Shown here piece by piece: positions 24,619-31,810 of a stretch of 64,000 nt of DNA. The position numbers and the translations under genes were made by a program. Each line of letters starts with the position of its first letter. Position 1 is the stretch's first letter. The notes under the pieces were generated by a model that was not told where the DNA came from, searched no databases, and saw only the letters and a program-made list of their open reading frames with translations. Source of the stretch: Oryzobacter telluris (GTDB lineage: Bacteria > Actinomycetota > Actinomycetes > Actinomycetales > Dermatophilaceae); contig NZ_CP170723.1 in NCBI RefSeq assembly GCF_043099285.1, positions 868,001 through 932,000 on the forward strand. The letters run 5' to 3'.

Positions 24619-26034
24619 TCACAAGCGCGCCGGTGGGGAGGGGACGACGACGCCGACCACCCCATCGAGGGCGTGCACGGAGCCGCCGCCACGAGGCCCG
24701 GCGAGGGCGGCCAGCTCGCGGCACTGCGCCGGGCTGCACCAGTGCACGACCACTCCGGCGCGCTCGTAGAACATCATCCGCAACGTGCCCTCGGTGATGC
24801 GCCCGCGTGCGGACCTTCGCTCGGCGGGCGCCTGGTAGAAGACGACCTCCTGTCCCGTGCGCGTCGCGTCGGTGACGAGGGCGTCGTACGCCCGCCGGGT
24901 GGCCTGGTGCGCGCCGAGGTCGGAGTGCCAGGCGTGCAGGCCGAGCAGGGCCAGGCAGAGCAGGGCCACCGCGGCGACGCGTCGCGACCACCGCCTGCCG
25001 GCGAGGAGCAGCGCCGCCGGCACCACGACCGCCGGCCAGGCCCAGAGCGAGCCGCGCGCGGCGGTGCGCACGCCGGTGTCGAGCGTCTGGGCGCACTCGA
25101 GACCGGCCACGAGGACGACGGCGACGCCGACTCGCAGGAGCATCGGTCGTACCCGCGCGTCAGCGAGCCCCACCACGGCGCAGACCGCTCCCACCGTGGC
25201 GGGCCACCGGAGGGTCCGTCCGAGGGCGGTGACCTGCCCGACGTAGCGGTGGCCGTTGACCATTAGGTCGTGCAGCGAGGTCACCGCGTGGGGGTGCCGC
25301 CAGGCCGCGATGGCCACCCCGAAGTGCCCGAACACGAGCGCGTCGATGCTGAACGACACGAGCACCGCCAGGGCGAACGACCCGACGAACCCGAGGCAGA
25401 GGAGGGCGGTCCCCTTCCAGGCCCGGTGCCGCAGGTGCACGGCGGCGGCGATGAGGAGGAGCCCGGCGACGGGTGGGTAGGTGAGGACGGACAGCACCAC
25501 GACGACGGGCAGCCACACCGCCAGTCCCCAGCGATACCGGGCGGCTCGCGGCAGCGTCGAGACCGCCGCAGCGGCCACGACGGCGGAGGCGGAGAGGGTG
25601 CCCGGCCAGTAGGCGAGCCGGACCCACAGCGGTGAGACCAGCAGGGCGGCGCCGAGGAGGGTGCCGGCCACCCATCCGGTGCTGTCGAACAGCCGCCAGA
25701 ACCCGACCGCGAAGAGGGCGTATGACCCGACGAGGACGAACACCGCGGTCAGCGGGGTGCCGTGCTGCCCGACGAGCAGCCACCACGCGTAGCCCAGCCA
25801 GCGCCCCTCCTCGCGCACCTTGTCCAGGGGGTCGGCGGTCCCGGACGTCCCCCGCGGCAGGAGGAAGGGCCAGTCGTCGCGCCGAATGTAGGGCGCCGCC
25901 AGCTGGGCCACCATCCCGGACACCACCAGGGCGACGGTGATGCCGACGAGACCTTGCACCGGGTGGCCACGCGGCCCGCCGGCAGCCGACCCGTCCCCAT
26001 CCGTACGTGGCTGGGTCGCCGCGCGCGACGTCAT
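24619..26034 (-). CDS. Polytopic membrane protein, GT-C glycosyltransferase-like
   Basis: This is a 471-residue protein with about ten hydrophobic helices and a soluble C-terminal part of about 90 residues. An RRDDWPF motif follows the first helix, where GT-C-type lipid-sugar transferases and GtrII-like proteins carry acidic catalytic residues. That is the main hint of function. The ATG overlaps the PAP2 gene stop by 4 bases, making it the last gene of a tight operon with a two-component system. It may transfer sugars from a polyprenyl-phosphate carrier, with the PAP2 protein recycling the carrier. That link is inference. Confidence 0.7.
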   Translation of the reverse strand: MTSRAATQPRTDGDGSAAGGPRGHPVQGLVGITVALVVSGMVAQLAAPYIRRDDWPFLLPRGTSGTADPLDKVREEGRWLGYAWWLLVGQHGTPLTAVFVLVGSYALFAVGFWRLFDSTGWVAGTLLGAALLVSPLWVRLAYWPGTLSASAVVAAAAVSTLPRAARYRWGLAVWLPVVVVLSVLTYPPVAGLLLIAAAVHLRHRAWKGTALLCLGFVGSFALAVLVSFSIDALVFGHFGVAIAAWRHPHAVTSLHDLMVNGHRYVGQVTALGRTLRWPATVGAVCAVVGLADARVRPMLLRVGVAVVLVAGLECAQTLDTGVRTAARGSLWAWPAVVVPAALLLAGRRWSRRVAAVALLCLALLGLHAWHSDLGAHQATRRAYDALVTDATRTGQEVVFYQAPAERRSARGRITEGTLRMMFYERAGVVVHWCSPAQCRELAALAGPRGGGSVHALDGVVGVVVPSPPARL

Positions 26035-26759
26035 TCGGGGAGGGCGCGCGCCACACGGTCGACCCGCCAGATGTGGAAGGCGGCCGCCATCGCCGCCACC
26101 CACGCGGCCCCGACGAGGTAGCCCGCGATGACGTCCGACACGTAGTGCGCGGCGAGGGCGACCCGCGAGAAGCCGATGGCGAGGGTGACCGCGATGGCGA
26201 GGACCAGGGCGAGCCACCTCCGGACCCCGCTCATCAGGGGCCACAGGACGATGAGGAGGACGAGGCTCCCGGCTGCCGCCGCCTGGGCGTGCCCGCTGGG
26301 GAAGCTCTGCCCGGGTGGGGTGACGAACGGGTGGTCCACCACGGGCCGGTGGCGGCCGATGACCGCCTTGAGCGCACTGTTCACCAGCGACGAGCCGGCG
26401 ATGGTCACCACCGTGAACGCCGCGATCCGCCGGCGACGGCGCCAGAGCGCGATGACGACGACGACCACCGTGAGGACCTGCCAGCTCGTCGCCGACCCCA
26501 GGTCGCTGAGGACGCGCATCACGGAGAGGAAGGTGGGGTGGGCCAGGGCGTACTGGTGCAGGGAGTCCCTCGCGCCGTCGTCGACCTCGAGCAGGGGCTC
26601 CCACTTCGTCTGCACGAACAGGGCCAGGAGCAGGACGGGGACGATGCAGACGGCGAACGCGGCGGTGACCACACCGACGCGCAGGGCCAGCTGGTGAGGC
26701 GTCGAGCGGGACGCCGTCAGCCAGCCCCGCAGACCTGTCGGGGTTGTCGTCGTGCTCAC
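26031..26759 (-). CDS. PAP2-family membrane phosphatase
   Basis: This is a 242-residue protein with about six membrane helices. All three PAP2 signatures are present: K-x4-GRHRP near residue 110-118, PSGH near 133, and SRVALAAHYVSD near 180 with the catalytic His. Such enzymes remove phosphate from undecaprenyl pyrophosphate or phosphatidic acid at the outer face of the membrane. It overlaps the histidine kinase gene upstream and the GT-C-like gene downstream by 4 bases each, so all should be made together. Confidence 0.93.
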   Translation of the reverse strand: MSTTTTPTGLRGWLTASRSTPHQLALRVGVVTAAFAVCIVPVLLLALFVQTKWEPLLEVDDGARDSLHQYALAHPTFLSVMRVLSDLGSATSWQVLTVVVVVIALWRRRRRIAAFTVVTIAGSSLVNSALKAVIGRHRPVVDHPFVTPPGQSFPSGHAQAAAAGSLVLLIVLWPLMSGVRRWLALVLAIAVTLAIGFSRVALAAHYVSDVIAGYLVGAAWVAAMAAAFHIWRVDRVARALPE

Positions 26760-28069
26760 CGTGGGGCTCCTCGTCGTTGTCCGGATGGATGGGGTGTCGT
26801 GGGGAGGCTGACGACGGCACGCAGGCCGGGGGTGGCGTCGGGGCGGTCGGACAGGGTGAGGGTGCCACCGACCCGGCGCAGCTGCTCGACGACGATGGCG
26901 AGCCCGAGGCCGCTGCCCTCCACGGACTGGCCGGCCTCGCGCTCGAAGGGTCGCAGCACGTGGTCGGTGTCCCGGATCCCCGGCCCCTGGTCCTCGATGA
27001 CGACCGTGAGGTCGGTGGCCGACGTCCTCGCCGCGACGGTGACGAGCCCTCCGGCCGGGCCGTGCCGGATGGCGTTGTCGAGGAGGTTGCGCAGGACCGA
27101 GGCGGTCTCGGTGGCAGGGACCGGCGTGGCGTCCTCACCGCCGGCCGTGACCTCGAGCCGGACCTGGCGGCGGTCGGCGGAGTCGAGCACGTCGCCGACG
27201 GCGGAGCGCAGGACGGAGTCGAAGCGGTCGACGCGCGTCGCGGACTCAGGTGAGGACTGGGCGCGGGCGAGCTCGAGGAGCTGGTCGACCAGTCGTCGGG
27301 AGCGGTCCACGCCGGCGCGGGCGTCGGTAAGTCGCGCCTTGATGGCGTCGGGATCCTTTGCCGCAGAGGCCCGTTCGAGCTGCAGCGACAACGCGGTCAG
27401 GGGGGTGCGGAGCTCGTGCGCTGCCTGGGCGATGAAGAGGCGCTCGTGGTCCTGCGCGGCCCGGACGCGGTCGAGCTGTCCGTTGAGGGCGCCGATGAAG
27501 TCGGACAGCTCGCTCGGGGTGTCGCCGGCGTGCAAGGGGCTGAGGTCGTCCGCTGACCGACCGTCGAGCTCCGCGGCGAGCCGGTCGACGGGCGCGAGGA
27601 CCCGTCGCACCCCCAGCACGATGGCCGCGAGGAGCACCGGGATCAGCAGGGCGAGGGGGAGGGTGGCCGACAGCGCGGCGCCCCGGGCGATCTCCTCGCG
27701 GACCTGCAGGGCCTGGGAGATGACGAGGGGCTCGGCGCCCTGCCTGGACGCGACCACCACGCGCAGCTCGCTGCCGTCGACGACGACGGTGTGCGGTCCC
27801 GGGCCGGGATCGGCCGCCAGTCCCGACGTGCTCAGCGTGGTGATGTCGATGTCGGAGGTGGTGTCGCTCAGGGGGTCCCGGTCGGTGGTGGGCACGGAGG
27901 TCGAGGTCGACGCGGCCAGCGTCGCGACCTGCATCAGGACGTCGTCCTGCAGGTCCCGGGCCTCGCCGAGGCTGCGCTGGTAGGACAGCACCCCGCCGAC
28001 GCCGGCGACGAGCAGGGTCGCCACGACGAGTGCGGCGGACAGCCGTCCGGCGAGGGAGGCGCGCCTCAT
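26756..28069 (-). CDS. Two-component sensor histidine kinase
   Basis: This is a 437-residue kinase. Two membrane helices (about 10-30 and 150-170) flank an extracellular domain of about 120 residues with a DRDPLSDTTSD segment. A HAMP-like region leads to the phosphorylated His in AAHELRTPL. The ATPase domain has the N-box RNLLDNAIRHG, G1 box EDQGPGI and G2 box GSGLGLAIV. It overlaps the response regulator stop and the PAP2 start by 4 bases each. The signal is unknown; an envelope or lipid signal would fit the operon. Confidence 0.95.
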   Translation of the reverse strand: MRRASLAGRLSAALVVATLLVAGVGGVLSYQRSLGEARDLQDDVLMQVATLAASTSTSVPTTDRDPLSDTTSDIDITTLSTSGLAADPGPGPHTVVVDGSELRVVVASRQGAEPLVISQALQVREEIARGAALSATLPLALLIPVLLAAIVLGVRRVLAPVDRLAAELDGRSADDLSPLHAGDTPSELSDFIGALNGQLDRVRAAQDHERLFIAQAAHELRTPLTALSLQLERASAAKDPDAIKARLTDARAGVDRSRRLVDQLLELARAQSSPESATRVDRFDSVLRSAVGDVLDSADRRQVRLEVTAGGEDATPVPATETASVLRNLLDNAIRHGPAGGLVTVAARTSATDLTVVIEDQGPGIRDTDHVLRPFEREAGQSVEGSGLGLAIVVEQLRRVGGTLTLSDRPDATPGLRAVVSLPTTPHPSGQRRGAPR

Positions 28070-28740
28070 CGGGCGGTGTCCTTCGGGACCGTCCAGCCGA
28101 CGCCGCGCACGTTGCGGATCGTGTCGGCGCCGAGCTTGGCGCGCAGCCGGTGGATCGCGTACTCGACGGCGTTGGACTCCACTTCCTGACCCCAGCCGTA
28201 GACGCGGTGCTCGAGGTCGTCCCGCGACAGGATCACGCCGGGTCGGGTGAGCAGGGCTCGCAGGACGGCGAACTCGCGGCGGGGGAGGTCGACCTGCTCG
28301 CCGTCGACGGTCCAGGCGAGGTGGCGGGCGACATCGAGGCTGACCCGCCCGTTGGTGAGGACGGCGTCGGCGTGGTCGCTGCCTCGACGGCGCAGCACGG
28401 CCCGGACCCGCGCCATCAGCTCGGCGCTGTCGAAGGGCTTGACGAGGTAGTCGTCGGCCCCGAGGTCGAGCCCGGCGACGCGTGAATCGACCCCGTCGCG
28501 CGCCGTGACGACGATGACGGGGACTTCGTTCCCCGTGGCGCGCAGCCGGGACAGGAACCCGGCGCCGTCGAGTCCCGGGAGGCCGAGGTCGAGCAGGACC
28601 ACGTCGTACGTGTGGGTGCCCACACTCGCGAGGCCCGTGACGGCGTCCTGGACCCAGTCCACGGCGTAGGCCTCGTCCTCGAGGCGGCCGACGAGGGCGG
28701 CGCCGACCATGGGGTCGTCCTCGACGAGCAGGACCCTCAT
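28066..28740 (-). CDS. OmpR/PhoB-family response regulator
   Basis: This is a 224-residue regulator. The receiver domain has the acidic pair VEDDPMVG, the phosphorylated Asp in LLDLGLPGLDG, Thr in VTARD and Lys in LVKPF. The C-terminal winged helix is of the OmpR type (LTRPGVILSRDDLEHRVYG and VEYAIHRLRAKLG). The ATG at 28740 is chosen over an upstream GTG because GGAGG lies 8 bases before it. Tandem 11-bp repeats upstream of the operon at 30070-30090 are candidate binding sites. Confidence 0.96.
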   Translation of the reverse strand: MRVLLVEDDPMVGAALVGRLEDEAYAVDWVQDAVTGLASVGTHTYDVVLLDLGLPGLDGAGFLSRLRATGNEVPVIVVTARDGVDSRVAGLDLGADDYLVKPFDSAELMARVRAVLRRRGSDHADAVLTNGRVSLDVARHLAWTVDGEQVDLPRREFAVLRALLTRPGVILSRDDLEHRVYGWGQEVESNAVEYAIHRLRAKLGADTIRNVRGVGWTVPKDTAR

Positions 28741-28780
28741 GGTCGGCACCTCCGTTTCGCTGGGTCGGTCACGCTGGCGG

Positions 28781-30049
28781 TCAGCTCTTCGCGTCCAGTG
28801 TGACGATGACGCCCTGCAGCGCGGTCAGGGCGCGCGTGCAGTCCGCGGGCGACTGGGGGTTGGCGCGCAGCGCGGTGAGGGTCTCGTCGATGGCCGAGTC
28901 CATGGTGTGCCAGCCCGACGGGGAGGCCGGCTTGATGGCTGCCTCGGCGTCGTCCCAGGCGACCTCGAGGTCCTTGACCCGTGCCCGTGCCCCCTTGAGG
29001 TCACCCTTCTTCACGCGGGCGGCGACGTCGTCGGTGATCGCGGCGAACGGGCGCAGGTCGCCCAGGGGGGAGGTCGCGTCCGATGCCGCGGCGGACGTGC
29101 CCGACGACGATCCCGAGGACTGCGCGGGCTGGACGAGGACCGGACCCGCGACCGCGGTGGCGGCGCCGGGCGCCATCAGGAGCGCGGCGGCGACGACGGC
29201 GACCGCGCCACCACCGGCCCACGCGAGGTCGCGCCCGGGGTGGACCGCGGGGCGGTCGCCCTTGACGCGCACGCCGTGACGCAGGACGAGGGCCTGCTCC
29301 CGCGCCACGAGCACGACGATGACGGTGAGGAACAGCAGGCTGGTCACGCTGGCTCCCAGCCCGATGCCTCCGTAGGAGCGGCCCTGGGTCAGCAGGTCGC
29401 CGAGGGAGGCGCCGAGCGGACGGGTCAGCACGTACGCCACCCAGAACGCGGGAACCGCACCCACCCCCAGTCGCCGGGCGAGCCAGACGAGCAGGATGAG
29501 CCCGCCGAAGATGGCCACGCCGTTGCGGAAGCCGAGGGAGAGCGCCTCGGTGGCGAGGTCGCCTCCGGCGGTGCCCAGGGCGAACGTCACGAGGATGGCG
29601 GCCCAGTACCACCGCTCCCGGCGCGGGGTGTCGATCGCGGTGATGGCCAGGGTGCGCTCCTGGAACCACCACACGGTGAAGACGACGGCGAGGACCACGG
29701 CGAACACCGCGGTGCTCAGGTACAGGCTCACGCCGAGCTGGTCGGTGAAGAAGTCGGTGATCTGGGTGCCGACGATGCTCACGAGCACGACGGTCAGCCA
29801 GTACAGCCACGGCGTGTACCGGCGGGTGCGCAGCTGGGCGAAGAGCGTGACGGCGAGGACGGCGAGCATCGCGCCGTCGGTGACCGCCGTTCCGAGCCCG
29901 ACCTGGACGGCGAGGAAGTCGGCGAAGGTCTCGCCGATGGTCGTGGAGAGGATCTTGATGAGCCAGAACGTCGCCGTGATCGCGGGGACCTTGTTGAGGA
30001 ACTCGCCCACGACGCGGCGGCCCGTCGTGGTGTCTGTGGTCGTGTCCAT
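28781..30049 (-). CDS. COG4705-like membrane protein with extracellular C-terminal domain
   Basis: This is a 422-residue protein. Residues about 15-250 hold roughly eight helices in two similar halves, beginning with KVPAITATFWLIKILSTTIGETFADF, the pattern of uncharacterised COG4705 membrane proteins. A further helix near residue 285 is followed by a Ser-rich linker and a helical domain of about 100 residues outside the cell (DVAARVKKGDLKGARARVKDLE). It is the first gene of the operon, 40 bases before the response regulator. No ribosome site is evident. Transport is possible but the substrate is unknown. Confidence 0.75.
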   Translation of the reverse strand: MDTTTDTTTGRRVVGEFLNKVPAITATFWLIKILSTTIGETFADFLAVQVGLGTAVTDGAMLAVLAVTLFAQLRTRRYTPWLYWLTVVLVSIVGTQITDFFTDQLGVSLYLSTAVFAVVLAVVFTVWWFQERTLAITAIDTPRRERWYWAAILVTFALGTAGGDLATEALSLGFRNGVAIFGGLILLVWLARRLGVGAVPAFWVAYVLTRPLGASLGDLLTQGRSYGGIGLGASVTSLLFLTVIVVLVAREQALVLRHGVRVKGDRPAVHPGRDLAWAGGGAVAVVAAALLMAPGAATAVAGPVLVQPAQSSGSSSGTSAAASDATSPLGDLRPFAAITDDVAARVKKGDLKGARARVKDLEVAWDDAEAAIKPASPSGWHTMDSAIDETLTALRANPQSPADCTRALTALQGVIVTLDAKS

Positions 30050-30069
30050 GGTGCAAGGACACCGGCTCG

Positions 30070-30090
30070 GACTTAGCGCCGACTTAGCCT
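30070..30090 (-). promoter_or_regulatory. Tandem 11-bp direct repeat upstream of the two-component operon
   Basis: The plus strand reads GACTTAGCGCC then GACTTAGCCT, two GACTTAGC units 11 bp apart. OmpR/PhoB-type regulators commonly bind direct repeats with this spacing. The site is 20-41 bases before the ATG of the first gene, suggesting autoregulation by the encoded response regulator. Confidence 0.6.
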
Positions 30091-30359
30091 CGCGGTCCGG
30101 CGGGACGTCTGGCCCGCACCCGGCGAAGGACCGCTGCGCGCTTGGCTGACACGCGGCCCCACACCAGGTGCTGAAGGGCGAGGGTGGCCCAGCCGGCCAA
30201 GGCCATCCCGGACAGGTTCAGCGCCAGCTGCAGGGTGCTTCCCCAGACCTCCGCGCCGGCGCCGAACGCGAGCCCCAGGGCGATGTTGCCCGCGGCCGGG
30301 ACGGTCGTGACGGAGATGAAGACTCCCGAGAGGCCGCCGCTGACCCACGGACGTGCCCA
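30084..30359 (-). pseudogene. Remnant of a DUF389-like membrane protein (C-terminal end only)
   Basis: The minus strand reads an open stretch of about 90 codons with GVFISVTTVPAAGNIALGL, then NLSGMALAGWATLALQ and a basic tail, ending in TAA at 30084. This resembles the last membrane helices of DUF389 proteins. There is no start codon; an in-frame stop lies at 30360-30362, exactly where sequence of another origin begins. It is therefore a 5'-truncated leftover. Confidence 0.6.
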
Positions 30360-30411
30360 TCACGAAGCGACGCCGGCCGACCTCCAGGGCGGCGACGCCT
30401 CGTCTGGCTGA
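30343..30411 (+). repeat. Fragment similar to the 3' end of the gene at 56684-57136
   Basis: Bases 30343-30397 match 57071-57125 with about 6 differences. In the matching frame both encode THGRAHHEATPADL-x-GGDA followed shortly by a stop. At 57 kb this is the end of a complete gene; here only the end remains, joined to the DUF389 remnant. It marks an old recombination junction. Confidence 0.75.
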
Positions 30412-30587
30412 GGCCGAGGAGAACGGACCGGATCGCAAGGAGCGGCGGGGATCCACCTCCACCGCTACTCGGGCCCGTGGATCTCCGACCACTGGGCCTC
30501 GCGGAGCCACGGGGTGTCACGGTCGGGTCGGCATCGCCTGCGGGCCTGCACTGTCTCAGGGTTGCCAGGTCTGGCGTCTGCCCCTGC

Positions 30588-30788
30588 TCACCAGCCCAAG
30601 TCGCCGCGGCGGCCGCGCTCGACGGCCGTGTCGAAGGACTCGACATCGAAGTCGGCAGAGTGGGCGTGAAGCATGTGGCCACGGATCGCTCCGATGGATG
30701 CCTCAATCCCAGCGACCTCGTTGTCCGCCGCGTCACGGAGTTCTCGGCCGAGCACCATCGCGACGACGATGGCGTCCTTCATGCGCAT
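30588..30788 (-). CDS. Small unknown protein
   Basis: This is a 66-residue soluble helical protein with MRMKDAIVVAMVLGREL, GIEASIGAIRGHML and an acidic C-terminal part. A good GGAGG site precedes the ATG at 30788; a second ATG at 30782 is also possible. A promoter-like pair related to the central cluster (GGGAAC, 17 bases, CCTCCA) lies 36-64 bases upstream, so it may share control with the Hsp70/dynamin cluster. No family is recognised. Confidence 0.6.
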   Translation of the reverse strand: MRMKDAIVVAMVLGRELRDAADNEVAGIEASIGAIRGHMLHAHSADFDVESFDTAVERGRRGDLGW

Positions 30789-30823
30789 GTGTCCTCCCAG
30801 GTCGTGCGTCACGTCTCCCCCCT

Positions 30824-30852
30824 TGGAGGGTCGATGGCGCACCGATGTTCCC
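30824..30852 (-). promoter_or_regulatory. ECF-type promoter motif, copy C
   Basis: On the minus strand GGGAAC (30852-30847) is followed by 17 bases and CCTCCAAGG. It resembles the two motifs at 37270-37298 and 39419-39447, in which CATCCAACG and CATCGAACG occupy the same place. It faces the small gene ending at 30588. Confidence 0.5.
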
Positions 30853-30882
30853 AGGGTTGGCTCACGGGTGGACCCGCCGCGC

Positions 30883-30888
30883 TAGGGT
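30883..30888 (+). promoter_or_regulatory. Leaderless promoter of the nucleotidyltransferase gene
   Basis: TAGGGT followed by 6 bases and the GTG start at 30895; no ribosome site is present. Confidence 0.55.
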
Positions 30889-30894
30889 CCGCCC

Positions 30895-31794
30895 GTGAGC
30901 GACACACCCTTCGCACAGGGCCCGCCGGCCCGGATGATCGATGGTCCTCGTGACCTTCCGGCGGGGTACGAGCACCCGCACGCCTCGGAGGAGGCCCGCG
31001 AGGTCGCCGAGCACGGCATGGTGCTGAGGGTTCAGGTCGGGTCCGGGCTCCACGGCACCGGCATCGCCGGCCAGGACGACCGCGACGAGCTCGGCATCTG
31101 CCTCGAGCCGGCCCGATTCGTCACCGGCATCGCCACCGTGCCCAGCGGCACAGGCGAGGGGAGGCCGCGGATCGCCTTCGAGCAGTACCAGCGCCACACT
31201 GCATGGGACCGCCCGAGCGGGCTGGGCACACGGTCGGGCGCAGGGGACCTCGATGTCGTCATCTACGCGGCCCGCAAGTGGGCGCGCCTCGCGCTCGCCG
31301 GCAACCCGACCGTTCTCCTTCCGCTGTTCGTGCCTGACGAGGAGGTCATGTACCGCAACGGGGCAGGGGCCGAGCTCGTCGACAACGCGCACCGCTTCGC
31401 CTCCCGGCTCGCGGCGCAGCGGTTCCTCGGCTACCTCCGCTCGCAGCGCGATGCGATGACCGGCGAGTCCGGCGCGCACACGAATCGTCCCGAGCTCGTC
31501 GCCCTGCACGGATACGACACGAAGTACGCGATGCACGCGCTCCGGCTGGGTGTCCAGGGAGTCGAGTTCCTCACGACGGGCCGGATCACCCTGCCCGTCC
31601 CCGAGCCGCACCGGTCGCGGCTCCTGGCAGTCCGCCGCGGGGAGGTCCCGCTCGAGGACGTCCTCCTCGCCGTGCGGGACGCGGAGGCTGCCGTGGAGGC
31701 ACTCGGCGACAGCCCGGGCCTGCCGCCGGAGCCGGACCGGGCCTGGGTCGACGACTGGCTGCATCGACGTCACCTCGAGTTCTGGCAGGGGTGA
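30895..31794 (+). CDS. Nucleotidyltransferase, DNA polymerase beta superfamily
   Basis: This is a 299-residue protein with an N-terminal nucleotidyltransferase core (about 40-75): GSGLHGTGIAGQDDRDELG, where the GS and DDRDE positions correspond to the nucleotide and metal sites. A helical C-terminal region carries HGYDTKYAMHALRLGVQGVEFL, which is shared by COG3541-type predicted nucleotidyltransferases, often found on phages and accessory regions. The target is not known. It converges with the membrane Hsp70 gene, with 16 bases between stops. Confidence 0.85.
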   Translation: MSDTPFAQGPPARMIDGPRDLPAGYEHPHASEEAREVAEHGMVLRVQVGSGLHGTGIAGQDDRDELGICLEPARFVTGIATVPSGTGEGRPRIAFEQYQRHTAWDRPSGLGTRSGAGDLDVVIYAARKWARLALAGNPTVLLPLFVPDEEVMYRNGAGAELVDNAHRFASRLAAQRFLGYLRSQRDAMTGESGAHTNRPELVALHGYDTKYAMHALRLGVQGVEFLTTGRITLPVPEPHRSRLLAVRRGEVPLEDVLLAVRDAEAAVEALGDSPGLPPEPDRAWVDDWLHRRHLEFWQG

Positions 31795-31810
31795 CACCTC
31801 TGCGCGCCTG

